Assembly: GCA_015654535.1 (NCBI GenBank) | Contig: JAATGU010000046.1 | Coordinates: forward strand, 1 to 48,819 | DNA length: 48,819 nt | Reading direction: 5' to 3' | Origin: Bacteroidales bacterium | GTDB taxonomy: Bacteria > Bacteroidota > Bacteroidia > Bacteroidales > Bacteroidaceae | Shown: in pieces, positions 1 through 7,630 of the stretch | Numbering within the stretch: the first letter of the stretch is position 1 | Layout: each line of letters opens with the position of its first letter | The notes under the pieces: model-generated | The model's database searches: none | Told to the model about the DNA's origin: nothing | The model's input: only the letters and a program-made list of their open reading frames with translations | Program-made: the position numbers and the translations under genes

Positions 1-114
1 AATGGTGTGGTGGAAGGAAATGTAAATAGAATAAAGAATTTGAAAAGACAAATGTATGGAAGAGCCAGCCTGCCTCTGCTAAAAAGGAAAATCATTTTAG
101 CTAAGTTCGGATAG
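1..114 (+). CDS. ISL3-family transposase, C-terminal fragment
   Basis: An open frame enters from the left edge and stops at TAG 112-114, giving 37 residues that begin NGVVEGNVNRIKNLKRQMYG. The pattern N-G-x-V-E-G-x-V-N-R-x-K-x-x-K-R-x-x-Y-G-R-A is the conserved C-terminal end of the DDE transposase domain of ISL3 elements and includes the catalytic glutamate region. The terminal inverted repeat lies just downstream, as expected. The 5' part is missing only because the window starts here, so whether the gene is intact cannot be judged. The family call rests on the motif alone. Confidence 0.75.
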   Translation, partial: NGVVEGNVNRIKNLKRQMYGRASLPLLKRKIILAKFG

Positions 115-141
115 ATCTTCCACCAAAAGTGACGAAGAACC
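1..141 (+). mobile_element. Right end of an ISL3-family insertion sequence (truncated by window edge)
   Basis: The first 114 bases encode the end of an ISL3-type transposase. About 25 bases after its stop codon (117-141) read on the minus strand as GGTTCTTCGTCACTTTTGG..., a terminal inverted repeat of the GGxTCTT type seen in ISL3 elements. The element should end at 141, and the next 8 bases (142-149) would be one copy of the target duplication. The left end and most of the transposase lie outside the window, so boundary and duplication cannot be confirmed here. It sits downstream of asnS and apart from the prophage. Confidence 0.7.
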
Positions 142-249
142 TTTTTTCTTTTTCAGGGGCTTACAAGAGAATAAATTAAAGCCTTTTTCAGTTCTATTCT
201 ACATAAAAATTTCAGAAGATATCTACTAAAAATATAAGCACACAAAAGA

Positions 250-281
250 AAGGATGACAAATCTAAAATTGTGCCATCCTT
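250..281 (-). terminator. Terminator-like hairpin after asnS
   Basis: On the minus strand, 26 bases after the asnS stop, AAGGATGGCACAA and TTTGTCATCCTT form an imperfect stem around a short A/T-rich loop, followed by TTCTTTTGTG. It fits an intrinsic terminator with a broken U tract. No coding frame of note is seen in 142-306. Confidence 0.5.
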
Positions 282-306
282 CATACATATTATAAAACAT
301 GCAATC

Positions 307-1713
307 TCAAAATTCTGCGTTGCGAGGTGTTCTGGGGAAAGGAATTACATCCCGGATATTTGTCATACCTGTAACAAAAAGTAAGAGCCGTTCAAAGCCC
401 AAGCCAAAACCAGAATGAGGTGCAGTACCAAAGCGGCGAGTATCCAGATACCACCAAATATCTTTTGTAGGGACACCCATTTCCTGAGCCCGCTGATACA
501 ATTTATCATAGTTTTCTTCACGCTGTGAACCTCCAATTATTTCCCCAATCTTTGGGAAAAGAACATCCATTGCCCGAACTGTTTTTTTATCTTCGTTCTG
601 CTTCATATAGAAAGATTTGATCTCTTTCGGATAATCCGTAAGAATCACCGGACGATTGAAATGATCTTCCACTAAATAGCGTTCATGTTCCGAAGCAAGA
701 TCAGCTCCCCAAAAAACAGGGAATTCAAATTTGTGCCCTTTTGCCACCGCTTCTTCCAATATTTTCACTCCTTCAGTATAAGAAAGTCGGACAAAATCAT
801 TGCTTAACACCGATTGCAAGCGAGCAATTAACTCTTTGTCAAACATATTATTAAGAAATTGAATATCGTCCATACAGTTATCCAAAGCCCACTTTACACA
901 ATATTTGATAAAATCCTCGGCCAATTGCATATTCTCTTCTATTTCATTAAAGGCTACTTCCGGTTCAATCATCCAGAATTCTGCCAAGTGGCGGGGAGTA
1001 TTTGAATTTTCAGCACGAAATGTAGGGCCAAAAGTATAAATAGAACCCATTGCCATTGCTGCAAGTTCGCCTTCCAACTGTCCTGAAACTGTCAAACTAG
1101 CTTGCTTACCAAAGAAATCATTATCATAATCAATAGATCCATCTTCATTTTTTTTCAAATCATAAAGATTCATTGTTGTGACCTGAAACATTTGACCAGC
1201 CCCTTCACAGTCGGAAGCTGTGATTATAGGAGTATGAAAATAAAAAAAACCTCGTTCATGAAAGAAGGAGTGTATTGCAATAGCCATATTGTGACGAATG
1301 CGAAACACGGCACCAAAGGTGTTAGTACGTGGACGAAGATGGGCTATCTCACGAAGAAATTCCATGGAATGTCCTTTTTTTTGCAATGGGTAAGTAGTAG
1401 GGTCTGCCGTTCCCAAAATTTCCACCTCACAGGCATGAAGCTCTGCTTTTTGCCCTTGTCCAAGTGATTCTACCAACTCGCCATTTACACTAATACATGC
1501 TCCGGTAGTAATCGGCTTTAAATATTCTTCTCCAAATTTATCGACATCTATTACAACTTGAACGTTATTAATGGTAGAACCGTCATTCAAGGCGATAAAG
1601 TTAATTTGTTTACTGCCTCGGCGAGTTCTAACCCATCCCTTCACATTCACAATTGTTCCAAAACTTTCCATCTTCAGAACATCGACAATTCTTGTTCTAC
1701 TAATCTTTTTCAT
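307..1713 (-). CDS. asnS: Asparaginyl-tRNA synthetase
   Basis: A 468-residue class IIb aminoacyl-tRNA synthetase that charges tRNA-Asn with asparagine in the cytoplasm. The N-terminal OB-fold anticodon-binding domain (about residues 15-105) contains [23 protein letters not shown]. The catalytic domain shows motif 2 around [21 protein letters not shown] and motif 3 near the C-terminus ([15 protein letters not shown]). Length matches E. coli AsnRS (about 466). The H-L-A-E-F-W-M-x-E-P-E motif with the GGSQREE segment separates it from AspRS. It is the last of three leftward housekeeping genes. The ATG at 1713 begins directly with the usual [12 protein letters not shown] start. Confidence 0.97.
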   Translation of the reverse strand: MKKISRTRIVDVLKMESFGTIVNVKGWVRTRRGSKQINFIALNDGSTINNVQVVIDVDKFGEEYLKPITTGACISVNGELVESLGQGQKAELHACEVEILGTADPTTYPLQKKGHSMEFLREIAHLRPRTNTFGAVFRIRHNMAIAIHSFFHERGFFYFHTPIITASDCEGAGQMFQVTTMNLYDLKKNEDGSIDYDNDFFGKQASLTVSGQLEGELAAMAMGSIYTFGPTFRAENSNTPRHLAEFWMIEPEVAFNEIEENMQLAEDFIKYCVKWALDNCMDDIQFLNNMFDKELIARLQSVLSNDFVRLSYTEGVKILEEAVAKGHKFEFPVFWGADLASEHERYLVEDHFNRPVILTDYPKEIKSFYMKQNEDKKTVRAMDVLFPKIGEIIGGSQREENYDKLYQRAQEMGVPTKDIWWYLDTRRFGTAPHSGFGLGFERLLLFVTGMTNIRDVIPFPRTPRNAEF

Positions 1714-1779
1714 AAAAATCTTTTATATACATTTATTATATAAGGTAGGGGTACATTTTCGATATACCCCCATTCTTTA

Positions 1780-3378
1780 TTATTCAAAAGCGCCCATTCG
1801 AAGCATATTTACTTCCTGCTCGGTGAGGTATCTCCATTCCCCACGACGAAGACCTTTCTTAGTCAATCCAGCAAAAAATACCCGATCCAGTTTAATTACT
1901 TTGTATCCAAGTGATTCAAAAATACGACGGACTACACGATTTTTACCAGAGTGGATTTCAATTCCTACCTGATCTTTATCTGTTTCAGTAGCATAGCTTA
2001 TTGCATCTGCATGAATTTCTCCATCATCTAATTGCACACCAGAAGCAATCTGTTCCATATCATGCTTAGTCACATTTTTATCAATATAAACATGATAAAT
2101 TTTCTTTTTCAAGAACTGAGGATGCGTTAGTTTGGAAGCTAAGTCACCATCGTTAGTCAACAATAATACTCCTGTAGTATTGCGATCAAGACGACCTACC
2201 GGGTAGATTCTTTCCTGACACGCACCTTTTACCAAATCCATAACGGTAAGGCGGGCTTGAGGATCATCGGAGGTAGTTACACAGTCTTTAGGCTTATTCA
2301 ATAAGACATAAACTTTACGTTCAATACTTATCGTATCTTCATGAAATTTCACTGTATCAGTGCGCTTCACCTTAGTACCAAGTTCTGTTATTATTTCACC
2401 ATTTACCGAAACAACTCCAGCTGTAATAAATTCATCAGCTTCACGACGTGAACAAACGCCCGCATTTGCGAGATATTTATTTAGACGAATAGGTTCATTA
2501 GGGTCAGTAAACTGCTCTTTATATTCAATTTGCTTCTTTGCACTATACTTCGCATTAGGATCATAATCATCACTCGTTCTGCGAACTGGACGTGAAAAGC
2601 CCTGAGGTCTGGCATCATTAGACGTAAATCTAGGACGACGAGAGACATCACCTTCCCGACCTTCTCTGGGAATAGATGGATTACCATAATTACTTTGAGG
2701 ATGGCGGAATCTTGGACGATCTCCACTTTCTCCTTCTTGATTATCATTATTTCTCCAAGGTTTGTCTTCTCTATTAAAAGAAGGACGAGGACGATCTCCA
2801 CCCTCACGGTTAAAAGAAGGACGTGGACGATCTCCACCCTCACGATTAAAAGAGGGACGTGGACGATCTCCACCCTCACGGTTAAAAGAGGGACGTGGAC
2901 GATCTCCACCCTCACGATTAAAAGAGGGACGTGGACGATCTCCGCCTTCACGGTTAAAAGAGGGACGTGGACGATCTCCGCCTTCACGATTAAAAGAGGG
3001 ACGTGGACGATCTCCGCCTTCACGGTTAAAAGAGGGACGTGGACGATCTCCGCCTTCACGATTAAAAGAGGGACGTGGACGATCTTCACCCTCACGATTA
3101 AAACTCGGACGATCACCACTCTCCTTATTATATGGACGGGAAGGACGATTAAAACTGGGGCGATCATTACTCCCTTTGTTAAAAGAAGGACGTGAAGGGC
3201 GATCACCACCTTCACGATTAAATCGTCCTTCGCGGTTAAACTTACCATCTCTGTTAAAAGAAGGTTTGCTGTCGTCTCGACGGCCAGATCCTTCTCTGTT
3301 AAAAGACTTATTACCATCACGGCCGGTGCTTCTACTCTCTTTGTTAGAATCGCGCCAATTTTCCTTGTCTGTACTCAT
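1780..3378 (-). CDS. S4-domain pseudouridine synthase (RsuA/RluB/E/F family) with repetitive N-terminal extension
   Basis: A 532-residue protein expected to convert uridine to pseudouridine in ribosomal RNA. Residues about 1-275 are low-complexity, Arg/Gly/Asp/Asn-rich sequence with nine copies of a 12-residue unit (NREGGDRPRPSF), probably disordered and RNA-binding. An S4 RNA-binding domain follows (about 296-345, PIRLNKYLANAGVCSRREAD). The catalytic domain then contains GRLDRNTTGVLLLTNDG, where the Asp is the catalytic residue of the family. The core resembles RluB (23S U2605), but RluB, RluE, RluF and RsuA cannot be separated safely, so no symbol is given. Long basic N-terminal extensions on this enzyme are known in Bacteroidales. 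A weak hairpin (1748-1770) lies between it and asnS. Confidence 0.9.
   Translation of the reverse strand: MSTDKENWRDSNKESRSTGRDGNKSFNREGSGRRDDSKPSFNRDGKFNREGRFNREGGDRPSRPSFNKGSNDRPSFNRPSRPYNKESGDRPSFNREGEDRPRPSFNREGGDRPRPSFNREGGDRPRPSFNREGGDRPRPSFNREGGDRPRPSFNREGGDRPRPSFNREGGDRPRPSFNREGGDRPRPSFNREGGDRPRPSFNREDKPWRNNDNQEGESGDRPRFRHPQSNYGNPSIPREGREGDVSRRPRFTSNDARPQGFSRPVRRTSDDYDPNAKYSAKKQIEYKEQFTDPNEPIRLNKYLANAGVCSRREADEFITAGVVSVNGEIITELGTKVKRTDTVKFHEDTISIERKVYVLLNKPKDCVTTSDDPQARLTVMDLVKGACQERIYPVGRLDRNTTGVLLLTNDGDLASKLTHPQFLKKKIYHVYIDKNVTKHDMEQIASGVQLDDGEIHADAISYATETDKDQVGIEIHSGKNRVVRRIFESLGYKVIKLDRVFFAGLTKKGLRRGEWRYLTEQEVNMLRMGAFE
2774..3097 (-). repeat. Nine 36-bp tandem repeats inside the pseudouridine synthase gene
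   Basis: Nine exactly spaced 36-bp units run from 2774 to 3097. Eight encode NREGGDRPRPSF and one (3062-3097) encodes NREGEDRPRPSF. Single-base differences alternate: units end CGG/CGA in turn, and CCACCCTC changes to CCGCCTTC in units 5-8. Units 5-6 and 7-8 are identical, so the array grew in 72-bp steps as well as 36-bp steps. Because the unit is a multiple of three, copy-number change keeps the frame. It also creates long open frames on both strands that are not genes. Confidence 0.95.
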
Positions 3379-3445
3379 TACTTTATTCGAATAAAATTAT
3401 AACTATTGGCCTCGCGGCCTGTCTCTAAATACCTATTATATAAAA

Positions 3446-4795
3446 TCAAATACCGGTATAATTATGTGGAGTAATCTCCCTCAATTCTTTTTTAATTTGC
3501 TCACTAACACTGAGTCCTTCAATAAATTCTTTAATAGAAGCTTCCGTAATCGTTTGATTAGTACGGGTTAGTTCTTTTAATGCTTCATACGGATGCGGAT
3601 AGGCCTCTCTACGCAAAATTGTCTGAATAGCTTCAGCTACCACACTCCAACAATTATCCAAATCGTTGTAAATAGCTGATTCATTAATCAACAATTTACC
3701 AAGTCCTTTCAAAGAGCTCTGAATAGCAATTACAATATGTCCAAACGGCACACCTACATTACGCAGTACAGTGGAGTCTGTTAAGTCGCGCTGCAAACGA
3801 GAAATAGGAAGCTTTGCAGACAAATATTCAAGAATAGCATTTGCCATTCCAAGATTTCCTTCCGCATTTTCAAAGTCAATCGGGTTCACTTTATGAGGCA
3901 TTGCACTAGAACCTACTTCACCTGCTTTTATCTTCTGCTTGAAATATCCCATAGATATATATTGCCAAAAATCTCGGTTCATATCTATCTGAATAGTATT
4001 AATCCGCTTCATTGCATCAAAAATAGCAGAAAGATTGTCGTAATTTGAGATTTGAGTAGTATATTCTTCACGCTCCAATCCAAGTTTTTCAGAAACAAAA
4101 CGATCACCAAAAGCTTTCCAATCATACGAAGGGTAAGCTACATGATGCGCATTATAATTTCCCGTGGCTCCCCCAAATTTTGCGGTAACAGGACTTGCTT
4201 TAAGAATAGCCAACTGACGTTCCAAACGATAAACAAATACCCTGATTTCTTTACCCAGACGAGTAGGCGATGCCGGTTGTCCATGAGTTTTTGCAAGCAT
4301 AGAAATCTCAGCCCAATCACTTGCATATTGTTTCAATTTCGTAATAAGTTCTTCTATCAAAGGATAATACACATTCTGCAAAGCCTCCTTTATAGATAAA
4401 GGAATAGAAGTATTATTGATATCCTGTGAAGTGAGTCCAAAATGTATAAACTCTTTATATTCCTCCAAACCACCGCCTAGTTTATCAAATTTCTCTTTCA
4501 AAAAATACTCTACCGCTTTCACATCATGGTTTGTCACACTTTCAATGTCCTTAATACGTTGCGCATCAACTTCAGTAAAATTACGATAACTATCCCTTAA
4601 AATTTCAAAAACATCTGCATTTACATCCTTAAGTTGTGGCAAAGGTAATTCACACAAGGTGATAAAGTACTCGACTTCAACTTGCACACGATATTTAATT
4701 AACGCAAATTCAGAAAAGTAAGTAGCTAAAGCCTCGGCTTTGCCTCTGTAGCGACCATCAATCGGTGAGATAGCCGTAAGTAAATCAAGTTTCAT
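3446..4795 (-). CDS. purB: Adenylosuccinate lyase
   Basis: A 449-residue enzyme of the fumarase/aspartase superfamily. It cleaves SAICAR to AICAR and adenylosuccinate to AMP, releasing fumarate, in purine synthesis. The N-terminus MKLDLLTAISPIDGRYRGK is the standard PurB start. The superfamily signature SSAMPHKVNPIDFENAEGN is intact, including the flexible-loop serine and lysine. The histidine region (KTHGQPASPT) is also intact. Length fits the approximately 456 residues of E. coli PurB. An in-frame ATG nine codons upstream (4822) was not used, because the conserved start is the internal Met and a TAnnTTTG box overlaps the longer reading. Confidence 0.96.
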   Translation of the reverse strand: MKLDLLTAISPIDGRYRGKAEALATYFSEFALIKYRVQVEVEYFITLCELPLPQLKDVNADVFEILRDSYRNFTEVDAQRIKDIESVTNHDVKAVEYFLKEKFDKLGGGLEEYKEFIHFGLTSQDINNTSIPLSIKEALQNVYYPLIEELITKLKQYASDWAEISMLAKTHGQPASPTRLGKEIRVFVYRLERQLAILKASPVTAKFGGATGNYNAHHVAYPSYDWKAFGDRFVSEKLGLEREEYTTQISNYDNLSAIFDAMKRINTIQIDMNRDFWQYISMGYFKQKIKAGEVGSSAMPHKVNPIDFENAEGNLGMANAILEYLSAKLPISRLQRDLTDSTVLRNVGVPFGHIVIAIQSSLKGLGKLLINESAIYNDLDNCWSVVAEAIQTILRREAYPHPYEALKELTRTNQTITEASIKEFIEGLSVSEQIKKELREITPHNYTGI

Positions 4796-4819
4796 AATGT
4801 AATGATAATTATCAGACTG

Positions 4820-4827
4820 CAAAATTA
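4820..4827 (-). promoter_or_regulatory. Candidate -7 box of the purB promoter
   Basis: TAATTTTG on the minus strand fits the Bacteroides -7 consensus TAnnTTTG and lies 24 bases before the chosen purB start. No clear TTTG at the expected 19-21 bp spacing was found, so support is partial. Confidence 0.4.
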
Positions 4828-4891
4828 GTGCTTTTATTTGAATAGAGAGATATACAATTGGGAAAAGTTTGTAATAAAGAGGTAAAGATAT

Positions 4892-4927
4892 AAAAAAAAC
4901 AGCCCAACAAGTAAAACTTGAAAGGCT
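4892..4927 (-). terminator. Terminator of the tRNA-Val gene
   Basis: On the minus strand, AGCC...CAAG...CTTG...GGCT pairs into a stem followed by a run of eight T. It sits 10 bases past the CCA end of the tRNA-Val fragment, so it was the natural terminator of that tRNA before phage integration. Confidence 0.75.
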
Positions 4928-4936
4928 TATCGTTTT

Positions 4937-4989
4937 TGGTGGGCGTTGAGGGATTCGAACCCCCGACCCTCTGCTTGTAAGGCAGAAAC
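4937..4989 (-). tRNA. 3' half of tRNA-Val(TAC): attL of the prophage (displaced, non-functional fragment)
   Basis: Read on the minus strand, this is a perfect anticodon arm (5-bp stem 4970-4974/4982-4986, loop CTTACAA, anticodon TAC), a variable loop, a T arm with GTTCGAATC, the 3' acceptor strand and an encoded CCA. The D arm and 5' acceptor strand that should follow upstream (above 4987) are absent; the sequence changes to an unrelated CTGTTTCTGCC context. A phage that integrates by site-specific recombination into a tRNA carries a copy of the tRNA 3' end, so the functional tRNA is rebuilt at the other junction and the original 3' half is left behind. That is what is seen here. The exact core cannot be set without attR. 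Confidence 0.8.
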
Positions 4990-5061
4990 AGGCCTTTCGG
5001 ACCCAGCTTTATTTCAATAAGTTACAAGGAATAAGCTAATAAGTTATAAAATAGTTCAAAT

Positions 5062-5223
5062 TCACTCTGCTTTTACCAGCCTTCTAAAAAGACGTTTTCG
5101 CTTTTCTAATTGATATTTAAGAAGTGCATTCTCTTGTTCAAGTGCATTACACCTACTATTTAACTCCCGAAGCTGTTGCCGGAGAGAAATAATCAGTTTG
5201 TCTTTATCAGAAATATCATTCAT
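5062..5223 (-). CDS. Small coiled-coil protein (53 aa), unknown function
   Basis: An ATG frame of 53 residues (MNDISDKDKLIISLRQQLRE...) ending in a basic tail (KRKRLFRRLVKAE). Heptad-like spacing of Leu/Ile with many Gln/Glu across residues 8-38 predicts a coiled coil. It is the first gene inside attL and is in line with the leftward lysogeny genes. Nothing identifies a function; a small nucleic-acid or dimerisation partner is possible. Coding is supported by codon use, strand and clean boundaries only. Confidence 0.6.
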   Translation of the reverse strand: MNDISDKDKLIISLRQQLRELNSRCNALEQENALLKYQLEKRKRLFRRLVKAE

Positions 5224-5234
5224 ACTTTTATATT

Positions 5235-5375
5235 TTAAGAGAAAACAGCTATGGACTCATATTTAGAAAGAATCAAAATTGTCTTTTTAATCGTTATAGA
5301 AAGATACAAAAGAATAACCATATTAACTAGAGCTATGTACATCCCTTTACTTTTAAAGGCCATGCTACATTTCAT
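5235..5375 (-). CDS. Possible small one-helix membrane protein (46 aa)
   Basis: A short frame in the gap between two leftward genes encodes one hydrophobic segment (YIALVNMVILLYLSI) with basic flanks. The frame is open up to 5474, but that longer form would overlap the upstream gene by 53 bases, so an internal start at 5375 is preferred. An opposite-strand frame (5251-5487) is equally hydrophobic, and only one of the two can be real. The strand of the neighbours favours this one, weakly. Confidence 0.25.
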   Translation of the reverse strand: MKCSMAFKSKGMYIALVNMVILLYLSITIKKTILILSKYESIAVFS

Positions 5376-5421
5376 TTTAGATACGATCATTCTCTTCGTA
5401 TTAATATTCGCACCAATAATC

Positions 5422-6363
5422 TTACTTTTGATTGGGCTCTTTATCCTTTGGACTATCATTAGTCCCAACGTCATTGTTACGTGGTAATTCAGCTATAGGG
5501 GCTCTAAAAGTAATTTGATTATCAAATTTAGGAAATGATTCAATTATATCTTGAGAAGCTAATAATGCTGGATGAAATTCAGTGCCAGCACAAATGAGTT
5601 GAGTTAATTCTTTCAATGCTTTTTTATATCTCATTTCTCTTTCTCCGTTGGCTAGACCTTTTACTGCTTTATCACTTTTTTCTAAATCAGAAGAATGTTC
5701 AATAAGTAATTGATCTATCACTTTTTCTTGTAATGTAACGAACCTCTGTATAGCACTATTTTCAAGTTTACTCCGTTTGAGCAATTCTTTTGCTTGATCT
5801 AATTCAACCTTCTTTTTCGCAATATCTAAAGCAGCATTTATAGCCTTTGTAATCACTTTAAGTGCAGTCCCAACAAAAACAATAACCCATAAACTACCGT
5901 GATCAACCTGTTCAACCACAATTTCGTCTTTATCATTTATTTTCGATATTTCATTTAGTGAACTTTCTAATAAATCAATAACAGTAGATAATTCTTTTAA
6001 CTTATTTATTGTCGGTAACTTAATATTTATCGTATTTTCAGTTTCACTTGAAACTACATAATCATCAATCCAATCATTTAATACATCAATCATAAATTTT
6101 ATCTTGTCTGATATACTTAGAAAAGAATTATATTGAGCATTACTAACGACAATTCTATTTGTAAAAGCAGAATCCAAAACTGCTATAAAGCCCGATTCAT
6201 TGATATTCTTTAAAGGCAATATATTTGCTTCTTTTAATGCTTCAATAGCTTCTTTTGTAGACAAAATGTTGTCTATATAATAATTCCCGTTACTATTGCT
6301 GAACGTTGGATTATACTTTTCTTCTCCAATCTTTATGTATCTTTTTATATCAATCAGTCTCAT
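5422..6363 (-). CDS. Unknown protein with central hydrophobic segment (313 aa)
   Basis: Not recognised. Residues 1-150 are soluble and mixed alpha/beta. A hydrophobic stretch follows the sequence VDHGSLWVIVFVGTALKVI (about 154-172), a GSLW-I-type entry into a membrane-like or buried helix. It leads into a long, highly charged helical region (about 175-240, AKKKVELDQAKELLKRSK...). The C-terminus is polar and Pro/Asp/Lys-rich. It belongs to the leftward lysogeny operon, separated from the next gene by a small lipoprotein. Lysogenic-conversion or superinfection-exclusion roles would fit a membrane-associated protein here, but that is inference from position. Confidence 0.75.
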   Translation of the reverse strand: MRLIDIKRYIKIGEEKYNPTFSNSNGNYYIDNILSTKEAIEALKEANILPLKNINESGFIAVLDSAFTNRIVVSNAQYNSFLSISDKIKFMIDVLNDWIDDYVVSSETENTINIKLPTINKLKELSTVIDLLESSLNEISKINDKDEIVVEQVDHGSLWVIVFVGTALKVITKAINAALDIAKKKVELDQAKELLKRSKLENSAIQRFVTLQEKVIDQLLIEHSSDLEKSDKAVKGLANGEREMRYKKALKELTQLICAGTEFHPALLASQDIIESFPKFDNQITFRAPIAELPRNNDVGTNDSPKDKEPNQK

Positions 6364-6394
6364 TGTTTTATGCTTTTATGTTGGTTACAGATGA

Positions 6395-6581
6395 TTATCC
6401 ATACTTATTGTATTCTAAAGCTCTAATATTTTCGTCTTTAAAGATAAGATAATATGTTGTTGTACTTATTTCCAGCTCTGATTCAGTTACTTGTATTTGG
6501 TGAAAACTGTCTTTTTCTTCATCATTTTTTGAGCATCCGACAAAAACCAATACAACTACCATTAAAAATATTTTTTTTCAT
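6395..6581 (-). pseudogene. Small lipoprotein with +1 frameshift in an A8 run of its signal peptide
   Basis: From an ATG at 6562 the frame encodes MVVVLVFVGCSKNDEEKD... (55 residues), with a lipobox-like VFVGC followed by acidic residues, the Bacteroidetes export signal for surface lipoproteins. A better start lies upstream at 6581: ATG followed by eight A. With seven A it would read MKKIFLMVVVLVFVGC, a complete signal peptide with its positive N-region. With eight A it runs out of frame. So the gene is either inactive, read from the internal ATG, or switchable by slippage. It lies between the HNH gene and the 313-residue gene in the lysogeny operon. Confidence 0.6.
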
Positions 6582-6591
6582 AATATGTTTA

Positions 6592-7506
6592 TTAACCTAT
6601 CTTGTTTGATTTTTCAAGATTGCATTTTTTACATAAAAGCTGTAGATTGCGTATGGAATTTGAACCTCCTTTTGAAAATGGAATTATGTGATCGAATTCT
6701 AAATTTTCTTGATTTCCACATTTAACGCATCTCCCTCCGTCCCTGTTCCAAACAGCATCTTGAACTTCTTGCGGAATAGGCTCACGTTTTTTTAGATAAT
6801 CGCTATCAACAACTCCATCTTCAAGAAGCTCCTTCATCGCAGCTTCTCGAATATCTCTTGATCTTTTCTTTCGAGCCAATTCCTGTTTTATTTTCTCTTT
6901 TTCTACTTCAATCTCTTGGCGCATGATTTCTTTTTCTTTTTCCTCAACAAGAGATAAATAATATTCTATTTTCCCATTTATTTCATCGATATGTTCCAAC
7001 TTAAAAACTCCGAGCTCATCTTGAGACAAATTACATATTGTTGTTGAAGAACTACATGTGCATAAATTTGATAGGAGAGATTCTAAATCATTCTCATCGA
7101 GACAAAGTACATCACGTGCTTTTGAATCTCCTATTAGTCCAACTACACCAACTCTCTCCAATTGGTCCATAATGCGACCAGCTCGATTATAGCCAATGCC
7201 AAATTTGCGTTGAATCAATGACGTGGAGCCTTGTTGGTGAATTACCACTAAACGGGCAGCATCTTCAAAAAGAGGATCCAAACGTCCTAAATCAGCATCA
7301 TCTTCAACGAAATAGTCATTATAGCCAACTTCCTCCTTCGCAATATAATCAATAAGTTGCTTAATTTGATTGTTAGTTAATTTGGACTTTTCTTGAGTAT
7401 CTACTGCTTTCGTCGGTTCTAGAATATTCTCTTTAATATCATTTAAAGCATCTTTAGAAGAATTCGAAATCTCTTTTTGTTTAAATAAAAAATTGAATAA
7501 CTCCAT
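6592..7506 (-). CDS. FtsK-gamma winged-helix / HNH endonuclease fusion protein
   Basis: A 304-residue protein with two clear domains. Residues about 76-135 ([20 protein letters not shown]..., then [22 protein letters not shown]) match the C-terminal gamma domain of the FtsK/SpoIIIE translocase, the winged helix that reads the oriented KOPS sequences. A charged coiled-coil linker (about 180-235) leads to a C-terminal HNH domain: [22 protein letters not shown]...[10 protein letters not shown], with two CxxC zinc pairs and the D-H catalytic pair. No translocase motor is present, so this is a freestanding DNA-reading domain joined to a nuclease. It is encoded with the repressor and likely expressed in the lysogen. 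Target and role are not known to me. Confidence 0.85.
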   Translation of the reverse strand: MELFNFLFKQKEISNSSKDALNDIKENILEPTKAVDTQEKSKLTNNQIKQLIDYIAKEEVGYNDYFVEDDADLGRLDPLFEDAARLVVIHQQGSTSLIQRKFGIGYNRAGRIMDQLERVGVVGLIGDSKARDVLCLDENDLESLLSNLCTCSSSTTICNLSQDELGVFKLEHIDEINGKIEYYLSLVEEKEKEIMRQEIEVEKEKIKQELARKKRSRDIREAAMKELLEDGVVDSDYLKKREPIPQEVQDAVWNRDGGRCVKCGNQENLEFDHIIPFSKGGSNSIRNLQLLCKKCNLEKSNKIG

Positions 7507-7519
7507 TATCTTATATAAT

Positions 7520-7624
7520 CTAATATAGTTTAACTATTCGTCCGAAGACGCTTTTGCAACGGCACATCTGGAATTCTCTACAGCCTTTGACAATCATTAA
7601 TTTATCTTTATCTATTTCATTCAT
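7520..7624 (-). CDS. Possible 34-aa peptide in the lysogeny operon
   Basis: An ATG frame ([20 protein letters not shown]...) ends at TAG 7520-7522, in the gap between the exported protein and the HNH gene and on the same strand. The sequence is charged with two clustered cysteines (QMCRCK). Its last codons overlap the palindrome at 7525-7537, so that palindrome could partly be coding sequence. Too short to call with confidence. Confidence 0.3.
   Translation of the reverse strand: MNEIDKDKLMIVKGCREFQMCRCKSVFGRIVKLY
7525..7537. promoter_or_regulatory. Operator-like palindrome ATAGTT-T-AACTAT
   Basis: A perfect 13-bp palindrome whose half-sites (ATAGTT/AACTAT) are identical to those of the 14-bp palindrome at 8946-8959 in the repressor control region, differing by one extra central T. 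It lies 19 bases before the start of the FtsK-gamma/HNH gene. A second phage repressor site controlling that gene would fit. Confidence 0.45.
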
Positions 7625-7630
7625 TTTCCA

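Noticed and set aside
2774..3097. CRISPR array
   Set aside because: The units are contiguous without unique spacers and encode a repeated peptide in frame.
2481..3394. Long open frames on both strands through the repeat region of the pseudouridine synthase gene
   Set aside because: They come from the 36-bp repeats, whose length is a multiple of three, so every frame stays open; the translations are simple repeats.
5251..5487. Rightward 78-aa membrane-like frame
   Set aside because: It runs against all neighbouring genes and overlaps the 3' end of the 313-aa gene; it may be the mirror image of a leftward small frame.
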